A stretch of 64,000 nt of DNA from Corynebacterium choanae (GTDB lineage Bacteria > Actinomycetota > Actinomycetes > Mycobacteriales > Mycobacteriaceae): positions 1,860,001-1,924,000 of the forward strand of contig NZ_CP033896.1 in NCBI RefSeq assembly GCF_003813965.1. The letters are read 5' to 3'. Below are positions 8,819 through 16,439 of the stretch, piece by piece. The notes beneath the pieces are model-generated. The model did not search any database. It saw nothing but the letters and a program-made list of their open reading frames with translations, and was not told where the DNA came from. Position 1 is the first letter of the stretch, and every line of letters starts with the position of its first letter. The position numbers were made by a program, and so were the translations under genes.

Positions 8819-8840
8819 ACTGCCAGCGTTCGCTGGCAGT
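8819..8840 (-). terminator. 10-bp stem-loop downstream of the lipoprotein gene
   Basis: ACTGCCAGCG is followed at once by its complement, with an effective 4-base loop. It lies about 380 bases after the lipoprotein stop and about 90 bases before the ffh start. No U tract is clear on either strand. I see nothing else in 8733-9218. Confidence 0.35.
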
Positions 8841-9218
8841 AAAACCATGCTAGGTTTCGTGGCCACGGTGCAACACCGGCCTGGTGTTGTGGCTTGCCCA
8901 CAGGCACTTTATCCCACCGGGTGATCCTCCAGGCGAGATTCAGGACACGGCTCACCCGCGATCTTCCAACAGCGCCCGCTGACGAACATATCTGCGTTTC
9001 GCAGCATTGCTCGCCAATCCTTCGAATCCTGTGATGGTGTGCAAACACTCAGCGTAGCAGGCACCCTTGTTGCACTGCAGGGTGCGCTGGCACAAGGGAA
9101 AAGTGCTGCTACCAGTGACACTTCCGGTGAGCTGTCGGGCTAAGGGCGACCATGCCGGTGCCGACTGGGACACGGTATCAGTGTGCTTTCCCAGTGAACA
9201 GGAAACAAGTGCTGTGGT

Positions 9219-9647
9219 TTAGTAGCCAGGTTTGGCGTCACTGGCACCCGGCAGCTGTGGGGGCTCTTGGGCTGGTGCTGGTGCAGGTGCAGGGGCTGGT
9301 GCAGGGGCTGGTGCTGGTGCGGGAACTTGCTGTGCGGGCTGTGCTGGCGCTGCTGGGACTTGCTGTTGCGCCGGCTGCTGCTGTGAACCAGCGGTTTCTG
9401 CCGCTGGTGCTTGCTCCGTAGTGGTGGCCGTGGTGGTTTCTTCCACACGTTGAGTGGTCGTCGTGGTCGAAGTTGCGCTGGAGGTGGCCGTGGATGTGGC
9501 AGTCGAAGTCGAAGTGGACGTCGAGGTCGAAGTGGACGTCGAAGTTGGGGTGGACTCTTCACTATCCCCACAGGCGACAAGCGTTCCTGCCGCGGCAACG
9601 GCGCAGAGGCCAACAGTGATTGAGCGGTACATAGTTCCGTGTTTCAT
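9219..9647 (-). CDS. Low-complexity lipoprotein
   Basis: This 142-residue protein has a signal peptide ending in the lipobox LVAC (cysteine near 26), so it is predicted to be diacylated and anchored to the outer face of the cytoplasmic membrane. The mature part is almost entirely simple sequence: a (Ser-Thr) run, Thr-rich stretches, Gln/Ala/Pro segments and a (Pro-Ala) run before a short C-terminal tail. No folded domain is visible. It may be a spacer or wall-spanning tether. AAGGA lies just before ATG 9647; ATG 9632 is an alternative. Repeat length may vary between strains. Confidence 0.75.
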   Translation of the reverse strand: MKHGTMYRSITVGLCAVAAAGTLVACGDSEESTPTSTSTSTSTSTSTSTATSTATSSATSTTTTTQRVEETTTATTTEQAPAAETAGSQQQPAQQQVPAAPAQPAQQVPAPAPAPAPAPAPAPAPAQEPPQLPGASDAKPGY

Positions 9648-10060
9648 GATGTCCTTGAAAAAATTGACGGCGCTGCGGTAACTTCCGACGCGAAATACCC
9701 ATGTTGCTTTTTGCAGGGCAATCGGGAAACAACAACAGTTTCGCGCCGCGTCACCGAATGATCAGCGACAACTGCGGGACTGTCCCGCAGGATACGATCA
9801 CCTACTGTAACTGCCGATATCCGCACAGGGAAACCGTCACGCACCGCACCCGCAAAGCACCGTTGACAGCGCTACACTACCGCTGTCCTTGGTGCGGCAC
9901 TGTTCTGTTGGCTAGACACACTGCCCTATCGACCCGGTTCGTTGCAAGGTTTTTGGATCGGTCACGCCCGGGGGCGTGGTTTCACCATGCGATTGCGCCG
10001 CATCGAAAATCGTATCTCTTGGCAACTCAACACTTTTTTAACCTTACAGCAGCAAGTCTG
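9648..10060. other. Intergenic stretch without recognised genes
   Basis: This lies between the lipoprotein start and the acyltransferase stop. I see no convincing frame, tRNA or terminator with a U tract; a short AGCAG/CTGCT hairpin overlaps the acyltransferase stop. Confidence 0.4.
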
Positions 10061-11437
10061 CTAATCCAGGTGTGACGGCTCAAACGCGGAACGTCGACCT
10101 TTCCCGCACAGGATGCGAATGTCACGTCGCAGCGGATGTTCACTGGGCGGGGCATGCGGATTGCGGTTGTGTCCACCTTTCGCCGTTGCCCGCATCAAGG
10201 GATCATCCACAAAGGTAAACAGCACCCAGGCCAAGATCACAGAGATCACAAACGCCAGTACGGCCATGAGTAACCAGGTGGCAAACCCGCCTGTGCGGCC
10301 ACTAATCGCAAAGCGCTGCACCGCCACCATAACCGGGAACTGCACCATGTAAAACGCGAAGGAAATATTGCCCAACAGCACCATTCGGTCACCACTGATG
10401 CGCCCGGAGAGCCCGTGCATATCGCGCACTGCCAACGTGGCAACTACCGCAGTCATCGGCAGCGACATCACCAGCGACATTTTAAACGCCACCGGCACCA
10501 CGAATGTCACCGCAAAACTTGCTACGAGCAGCGCAAGTGGCCAGCCCAGACGAGTGTTGGTGAATTTTCCTTCCCACACGAGTTTGGCGGCAAACACCCC
10601 AAGATAGAACTCGACGAGCCGAGTGGGCGGGAAATAGTAGCTCAACCAATAGGTGTGATCGACTGCTACAGATTCTTGGAGGAACCACAGCGGATGGGCG
10701 TGCACATCAGCTACTGGGGAAGTTTCAAGCGGCCACAGCCGAGGAACAAAGAAGTTTTCCGTCTGCTTCGAGCCGGTGGCAAACAGATGGATCGCAGTAA
10801 TAATCGCGGCCGACAGCGCAAACGCCCCTGCTAAACCACACCAGCTACCATTGCCGCGCAGACGCCGCACCAATGGAAGAAAGAGTGGAAAGGTGAGATA
10901 AAACAACATCTCACTAGCCAGCGACCAGGCGGGTACGTTGAGGCCTGCCAGCAGCGCCCACTGTGGATTCCAGGTGTGAATCAGGAGCACATTAGGCAAC
11001 CACACGCGAACATTATCGAAGGTGAACGGTAGTGCGAATGACCACCAGTGCACCGGGTTCCCGGCAGTTTGTGCCGCCACCACCCCGGCGACAGTGCCAG
11101 CAGCAAGAACGAATAACACCGCCGTGATCAGGTGCATGGGCATGATCTTCGTCAACCGTCGCCGCCAGTAGTAGCCTGCTTCGCTAAGTGAAGACAGTTC
11201 ACTGTTTGACCAGTAGATCAAAAACCCGGAAAGGATAAAGAAAAACGTCACCCCGGCGCTGCCAAGCTGCATGGGAACAAACTGATGAATCCGCGCAAAC
11301 AGGTCGGAAGTTTGAAACGGATAGACCGCAAGAAACACCAAAGCGTGCAACAGAAACACGGCCGCTGCCGCCCACCAACGTGCCCCGGTCAGTGACGGCA
11401 AAGTGGGGCGGCGCAATACCGCTGGTGGGTGAGACAT
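10061..11437 (-). CDS. Acyltransferase family 3 membrane protein (OafA/YrhL type)
   Basis: This 458-residue polytopic protein has about ten hydrophobic segments. An early Arg/His region (FLLHALVFLA) and the segment FFILSGFLIYW after the first loops are typical of acyltransferase-3 enzymes that O-acylate envelope glycans. A basic patch YYWRRRLTKIMPMHL follows, also typical. The ATG at 11437 (MSHPPAV) is preferred to the longer frame because a GGGAG lies about 10 bases upstream. The next gene upstream on the same strand encodes a secreted SGNH hydrolase, and the two activities are often paired in envelope acylation, but a terminator-like hairpin separates them. The substrate is unknown. Confidence 0.85.
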   Translation of the reverse strand: MSHPPAVLRRPTLPSLTGARWWAAAAVFLLHALVFLAVYPFQTSDLFARIHQFVPMQLGSAGVTFFFILSGFLIYWSNSELSSLSEAGYYWRRRLTKIMPMHLITAVLFVLAAGTVAGVVAAQTAGNPVHWWSFALPFTFDNVRVWLPNVLLIHTWNPQWALLAGLNVPAWSLASEMLFYLTFPLFLPLVRRLRGNGSWCGLAGAFALSAAIITAIHLFATGSKQTENFFVPRLWPLETSPVADVHAHPLWFLQESVAVDHTYWLSYYFPPTRLVEFYLGVFAAKLVWEGKFTNTRLGWPLALLVASFAVTFVVPVAFKMSLVMSLPMTAVVATLAVRDMHGLSGRISGDRMVLLGNISFAFYMVQFPVMVAVQRFAISGRTGGFATWLLMAVLAFVISVILAWVLFTFVDDPLMRATAKGGHNRNPHAPPSEHPLRRDIRILCGKGRRSAFEPSHLD

Positions 11438-11661
11438 GATGACAAAGCTCCCAATGAGGCAAAAAATGTTCGTGGTGAATGTGGAAGAGGTTCCACACCG
11501 GTGCGTGCTCACCAGGCTGATGAAAACCGGGTGACAGCAGCGGTGCGCAAGATCTCACCTGCACACACGCAGCAGGACGACCAGCTGGCGCTGATCGGGA
11601 AAAGTTCATCGCCCAAAGATGATGTTGGCATGGTAGCCACTGAATAGTTTTCGCTAAAAAC

Positions 11662-11692
11662 CGTGGCTGTCATGTTGCGAATGCCAGCCACG
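11662..11692 (-). terminator. Intrinsic terminator of the SGNH hydrolase gene
   Basis: CGTGGCTG and CAGCCACG flank a 15-base loop that can pair further (CAT/ATG). On the minus strand the stem is followed by GGTTTTTAGC. It lies about 115 bases after the hydrolase stop and within the 11438-11805 gap. Confidence 0.65.
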
Positions 11693-11805
11693 ATCACCGC
11701 CGGACTCAAGGTGTCCTAGCCGCATGTTTTCGGCCACACATGCTGCCGGTTGAGCATCTTGACCGCACGCCGAGGCTGCGTTTTTTTCGAAAACCCCGAA
11801 TACTG

Positions 11806-12819
11806 TTACTGCAGTCGGCTGCGCACAAGATCGGCAGCAACCGCATTGCCCTGTTCGTTTGGATGTTGCACTGCCCCACCGATGCCCGCCTTGGGGTCTG
11901 CTGCGCCATAGATCCAAGGTTCCGCAGAGCAGCTTTCATGACCGACAGTTGCAGCCTGCAGATCGATAAAGTCCAGGTTCAGTGTTGCGGCGCTGCGCTC
12001 AGCCGCTGTCTGCAGATTCCGGAAGGCCTGACCAAACACCGGTGCACCAATGACCTTGGTGGGGGCGCCAAAGATTGATACGCATAACACATCATCGTTC
12101 GGGGTTACCATTGCGGGATATCCCATGAGGTGAATCGTTGCCTGCGGGGCATAGTAGCGCAGATAGTCCACCACAGGTTTCAACCCGGCAGTCATCCGTT
12201 CAGCAGTAATATCGGCCGGGTTGATGACGCGGCCTTGCGCCACACCAGCTTCCCCGCACAACGCAGGGGAGGTGATACAGGTCGCAGCAGTGTGGAGTAA
12301 CGTTGATTGTCCACCTGACCAGGCATCATTAAAGCCGAGTTGGATCACGATATCGGTGGTGTTTGGTCCTAAAGAACCAAGCTGTTCGGCGTAGCGCACC
12401 TGGTCAGCAAAAGGGATCCCCAGCCCGGAGTTGATCCCTGAACCCCAGCAGGAAGCATCGACGACAGCATCCCCGCCGAGTTGGGCGTCCAGCTTTGCTG
12501 GCCACGAGGTGCGCGAATGCATACAGCCCCGGGAATCGGTATAGACCGGAAATCCGGTTCCGCCGGTCATTGAATCACCAAAGACCAATACTTTGTGTCC
12601 GCCAGTGGGTGCTGGGCGATCAAGAAGATGCCAGGAGGAACTGACAGACTTGTTGAATTCGGCAAGTCCAAGACCACCGCTGAGGAGTTGTTCCGCAGAG
12701 CCGGTGGAAGAAAATCCTTGTGGAGTCAGCAGCATGTCGGCGTGTGCAGGACTGGGAAGGCTTGCCAGTGTGACTGCTGCAGTGGCGGCGACGAGCATGC
12801 GGGAGAGACGCTGGATCAC
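11806..12819 (-). CDS. Secreted SGNH/GDSL-family hydrolase
   Basis: This 337-residue protein has an N-terminal signal peptide (basic MIQRLSR, hydrophobic Ala/Val core, likely cleavage after AHA). Block I is VFGDSMTGGTG with the nucleophile Ser, a Gly-containing block follows (WGSGINSGLG), block III is LGFNDAW and the C-terminal HPNEQGN supplies the catalytic His. It is predicted to be an exported esterase or deacylase acting on envelope or host lipid or glycan esters; the substrate is unknown. Several cysteines in the mature part may form disulfides. The GTG start has only a weak ribosome site, and an ATG at 12798 would shorten the signal n-region. The neighbouring acyltransferase hints at a shared envelope pathway. 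Confidence 0.85.
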   Translation of the reverse strand: MIQRLSRMLVAATAAVTLASLPSPAHADMLLTPQGFSSTGSAEQLLSGGLGLAEFNKSVSSSWHLLDRPAPTGGHKVLVFGDSMTGGTGFPVYTDSRGCMHSRTSWPAKLDAQLGGDAVVDASCWGSGINSGLGIPFADQVRYAEQLGSLGPNTTDIVIQLGFNDAWSGGQSTLLHTAATCITSPALCGEAGVAQGRVINPADITAERMTAGLKPVVDYLRYYAPQATIHLMGYPAMVTPNDDVLCVSIFGAPTKVIGAPVFGQAFRNLQTAAERSAATLNLDFIDLQAATVGHESCSAEPWIYGAADPKAGIGGAVQHPNEQGNAVAADLVRSRLQ

Positions 12820-13175
12820 GAGAAGGTGACACCTGCTTTCTTGGTTTCAACGTGGTGCGGACGGGGCGAACATATCTTGCCAGGTCGGGTTGGCAGCGTT
12901 GCACACCAGAGGTGCAAGCTGCCCACCAGCGTGCATGGCATGACACACAACTTCCGTTCACTCTACCAACATTGGCCACAGTGATAACATCTGCAACACC
13001 ACGGGTTTGGAAGCCGCAGCGGAAATTCTGAGCGTCCCACTGCACTACCCTGCTGGTCTTTTCCTGCAACGCGGGTCAGCCAGGCACGGTACACAGCTTG
13101 CACCAGCAACCACCGCCGCAGGAGGTGGGTTCACTGTGGGCAATCGTTCGGTGCACTGTTGATGTAGCCAAAGCT
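12820..13175. other. Intergenic stretch between the SGNH hydrolase and glnD
   Basis: No credible gene is seen. It should hold the promoter of the hydrolase gene and the 3' end of the glnD transcript; I could not find a convincing terminator. Confidence 0.4.
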
Positions 13176-15512
13176 CTAAAATTGACTGCCGCTTAACGCT
13201 TTTACCACCGCCGACTCGAATTGGTGGGAATTGGTTCCCACCGGCAGCTGTACTCGGGCAATAATCGTCGAACCGGGAGTTGCTGCCGCCGACCAATGAA
13301 AATCTTCAACGAGCTCAAGCAGTGCAGCAGTAACCCCTGGACGGTCAACAGTGCGCAACTCTGCAAGGGTTGGGTTATACCAGTGCACCATCACCGGTGC
13401 TGGTGGCACTGGCGGCAGCTTCGGCTTTGCGGCATGTCGCAACAACTGGGTTAACCGTTGCACATCAAGGGCTGACCCGAGGGTGTTTCGTAACCGAATC
13501 CGGGCATCTATACACGGCTGCGCATCACCTGCCAGCACTTGTGTCCTTACAGGCTTTTCAAGGCTTGCTGCGCCTGCTGTGTTGTCACCGCCGCCAGCCT
13601 GCGGCGTCGACCGTCGGGTCGCCATCACATAGTCGGTGATAAGTAGCCCTTGCGAGCGGATCAACGCCAGCATACGAACCACCTCCGATTTCGCAGCAGT
13701 CTTGATAAAGACCACCGGTTCGCCGGCTTGATAGACACATTGCACCAACTGTGTTGGTGGCACCGTAAAAAATGGTCGCTGGGGCACCGGCGGAGTCAAC
13801 TCCCGGCGCGCCCCTGCTAGCAGCGTCTCCACGGTCATGGCTATGCGCTTGTTCCACTGGTTCGGGCCGGTTGCGATAGCGTCCGCTTTCGTGAGTCGAC
13901 CCAAGAGTTCTAAGGTGAGCGGATGGTAGTGGCAGGCGTCAAGAAGGGTGTCGATCGCTGTGGGGGAATCGGGGGCATATTTGGTGGCGAGTCGAAACAG
14001 CAGGGTGTGTTCGGCAACCAGGGTTTGCAGAATCGAGGTGTCTGCCTGGTTCAGTCCGATCCAGTGGCCGGTTTTCGCAGCTATTTCTGCTCCTACTTGG
14101 GCGTGTGGTCGATTGGTTCCTTTCCCAATGTCGTGCAGGAGGCCTGCGAGTAGCAGCAGATCGGGGCGGGGTGAATGGAAGGATACTTGGCCGCATTGTT
14201 GGACAGTGTGTAGCAGGTGCAGGTCGACGGTGTGCACATGACTGGGTTCTCGCGGCAGCAGTGCCCGGACGTTGCCCCATTCTGGAAGGTATCGTTGCCA
14301 GAGTCCGGCTTCGTCAAGGGCTGTCACCGTTGTGATCACTGATTCGGGGTGCGCCAAAATGGTGAGGAAATCTTCGCGCATGTCTTGTCGCCACACAGCT
14401 TCTGCTGCTGGTGTTGGTAGGTGGGCAAGGGTGTCCCACACTGGCCGTGCTACGGGGAGTCCGGCGCGACTTGCCGCAGCTGCTACCCGCAGCGCAAAGC
14501 CTGGTGCAGCCGGATCAGCGGGGTGTGGAATGGTGGTGACGGAAACATATCCACCGGCGTCTACGACTGCTGTGTCGAGTGGTTTTCGTGTGTTGCGGGT
14601 GTGTGAATCTCTGGGGAGCACACTGCGGACTTGGGCGATGGTGCGCTGAAGTTCGCGATCGATGTGGTGGCTGGCTTTGCCGATGACTGTGGCCAGAGTG
14701 TAGCGGTCGGCGAGGTGGAGTTCGCGGGCAATGTCGACGGCTACTGCCGGTTCTACTATGTCGCGGTGGCGGCGCAGTGAATCGTGGAGGAGACATCGCA
14801 CATCGACAAGGAGTTGACGGGCGTGGATGAGTGCTTCCCGGTGGGCTGGGCTAGTGGGATAGTCGGCGAGTTGGCTAAAGCGGAGGGCTGTGCCAAGTTC
14901 GTCATCGCGGAGACCGCCGCGACCATTTTTCACATCTGGGCGGGTCATGGACACCACCGAGCCGCTGCGTGTCCAGCGGGCGTTGGCGCATTCTAAAATT
15001 GCTGGAAAGTTCTTTGCGACAAGCTGGCGAAAGCACCGCAGCACTTGCCGGCGGGTGGTGTCGAATAGGTCGCGGTCGCCGGCAATATATTCCATGTCAA
15101 GCAGGGCGAGGGCGGCGGGAATATCACTAGCCACAAGCGATATGCATTGGGCTTGGGTGCGGGTGACGAAGTCTACCCGGAATTGGCTGTCCCACAGTGC
15201 GTAACCAATCGTATCGGCAGCAAGAGCCTCTGGCGGCTGTACAGTGCTCGGTGGCCGGTTGTTGGCTGTGGGGTGGTGGGGTTGCCAAGCTGGATGGCGG
15301 TGGTCGGTGACGGGTGGGGCCGAGGTGCCTTCGCTGGGTTGGAGCAGGAAAATATCAAGATCGGAGTAGGCAGTCATTTCCCTGCGGGCATAGGAGCCGG
15401 TTGCCACCAATGCGCTGCCGACCGGAATTGGTAGCGAATGCAGCAGTGCTTGTGCCTGTTCGTGGGTGGCTTGGCGGATTTGAGCAGCCCGCTGCGATAG
15501 GTGATCGATCAT
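13176..15512 (-). CDS. glnD: PII-modifying nucleotidyltransferase GlnD
   Basis: This 778-residue protein has a Pol-beta-type nucleotidyltransferase site at 39-54 (GSYARREMTAYSDLDIF), a DVKNGRGGLRDDEL segment at about 193-206 that is characteristic of GlnD, and an HD phosphohydrolase motif LLHDIGKG at 458-465. The C-terminus retains an ACT-like segment (TVDRPGVTAALLELV). In C. glutamicum this enzyme adenylylates and de-adenylylates GlnK in response to nitrogen status, and the neighbouring glnK supports the same role here. An insertion rich in Pro/His at about 62-95 splits the transferase domain. The start has no strong ribosome site, but the ATG fits the family. Confidence 0.93.
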   Translation of the reverse strand: MIDHLSQRAAQIRQATHEQAQALLHSLPIPVGSALVATGSYARREMTAYSDLDIFLLQPSEGTSAPPVTDHRHPAWQPHHPTANNRPPSTVQPPEALAADTIGYALWDSQFRVDFVTRTQAQCISLVASDIPAALALLDMEYIAGDRDLFDTTRRQVLRCFRQLVAKNFPAILECANARWTRSGSVVSMTRPDVKNGRGGLRDDELGTALRFSQLADYPTSPAHREALIHARQLLVDVRCLLHDSLRRHRDIVEPAVAVDIARELHLADRYTLATVIGKASHHIDRELQRTIAQVRSVLPRDSHTRNTRKPLDTAVVDAGGYVSVTTIPHPADPAAPGFALRVAAAASRAGLPVARPVWDTLAHLPTPAAEAVWRQDMREDFLTILAHPESVITTVTALDEAGLWQRYLPEWGNVRALLPREPSHVHTVDLHLLHTVQQCGQVSFHSPRPDLLLLAGLLHDIGKGTNRPHAQVGAEIAAKTGHWIGLNQADTSILQTLVAEHTLLFRLATKYAPDSPTAIDTLLDACHYHPLTLELLGRLTKADAIATGPNQWNKRIAMTVETLLAGARRELTPPVPQRPFFTVPPTQLVQCVYQAGEPVVFIKTAAKSEVVRMLALIRSQGLLITDYVMATRRSTPQAGGGDNTAGAASLEKPVRTQVLAGDAQPCIDARIRLRNTLGSALDVQRLTQLLRHAAKPKLPPVPPAPVMVHWYNPTLAELRTVDRPGVTAALLELVEDFHWSAAATPGSTIIARVQLPVGTNSHQFESAVVKALSGSQF

Positions 15513-15851
15513 GGTGAGATTGTTTACCCTTGCGTCAGCTTCGACAGCGTTTGGGTGGAGGTTCCCCTTCCCTACCAGGTGAAAGTGGAAGGTTAAGTGG
15601 ACGCGCTGCGACGCGGTGGTGGTGCGGTGCTGTGCCGCGCTTGCTGCCTGTGGGGCTGCTCCCCTTCCCCGGCCACCGTCGTGTCCTTGTGGTTACAGGT
15701 GTAGCTGCCTTGGTTGCGTCACTATTGCCGTATTGCTGCCCCGATTCCACTGTGGAACAGCCGCACTCCTTCTTCGGGGTTGGGCGCTGTTGAAGGGTTG
15801 GCGATTGCGTGGCAACACAGTTGGCGGTCATCAACGGCAACGTCACTATTG
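15513..15851. other. glnK-glnD spacer
   Basis: A 339-base gap separates the two nitrogen genes, longer than expected for a simple operon. Short frames in it are Pro/Arg-rich and lack coding character. I found no AmtR-like palindrome in it. Confidence 0.4.
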
Positions 15852-16190
15852 CTAGAGTGCTTCCTCTCCGCGCTGCCCGGTTCGGACACGAATCACTTCC
15901 TCGACCGGGGTGACCCAAATTTTTCCGTCCCCAATTTTGCCGGTGCGTGCAGCCTGCACCACCGCTTCTAGCACATCCTCGAGGGCGTCGTCAGTAACCA
16001 GAATTTCTACCTTGATTTTCGGCACGAACCCGACAGCATATTCCGCCCCCTGATACACCTCAGAGTGGCCACGCTGCTGGCCAAAACCCTGCGTTTCGGT
16101 GACGGTCATGCCCTGCACTGCCAGCTGGGAGAGAGCATCTTTCACGTCTTGCAAGGTGAACGGTTTAATGACTGCCGTAATCAGTTTCAC
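15852..16190 (-). CDS. glnK: PII nitrogen regulatory protein
   Basis: This 112-residue protein begins MKLITAVIKPFTLQDVKDAL. It has the T-loop segment GAEYAVGF with the modifiable Tyr51, the B-loop TGKIGDGKIWV and a C-terminal EEVIRVRTGQRG. PII trimers bind ATP, ADP and 2-oxoglutarate; in corynebacteria adenylylated GlnK sequesters AmtR. The start is GTG at 16188-16190 with AAGGAC about 9 bases upstream. Directly upstream lies the ftsY terminator rather than amtB, so the usual AmtB partner is not encoded at this locus. Confidence 0.95.
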   Translation of the reverse strand: MKLITAVIKPFTLQDVKDALSQLAVQGMTVTETQGFGQQRGHSEVYQGAEYAVGFVPKIKVEILVTDDALEDVLEAVVQAARTGKIGDGKIWVTPVEEVIRVRTGQRGEEAL

Positions 16191-16318
16191 AATGTCACTG
16201 TCCTTCTGTTGCTACCGGCTCGCTGTTGACGAAAACCAATGGCCGCCGGTGGGCTCGCGCCGGTTATTGGTCAATAGTTTAGCTTTCTGTACCACCCTGC
16301 GGTGTGAAAAAATAATGC

Positions 16319-16355
16319 ACCGCCCGAGAGCCAGCGAAACTGGCTTTCGGGCGGT
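16319..16355 (-). terminator. Intrinsic terminator of ftsY
   Basis: A 16-bp stem with a single wobble (ACCGCCCGAGAGCCAG against CTGGCTTTCGGGCGGT) and a 5-base loop is followed on the minus strand by GCATTATTTTTT. It starts 85 bases after the ftsY stop and isolates ftsY from glnK. This is one of the best intrinsic terminators in the window. Confidence 0.85.
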
Positions 16356-16439
16356 ACGGGACACGGTGTGCCGAAAATAGTGCGACGGTGGTCTAGATCG
16401 TGGAATGATTCCGCTGCACAGGCATGCTGCAGGAGGCGG

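Noticed and set aside
9005..9040. TTCGAATCC suggestive of a tRNA T-loop
   Set aside because: No paired T-stem, anticodon arm or acceptor stem could be built around it.
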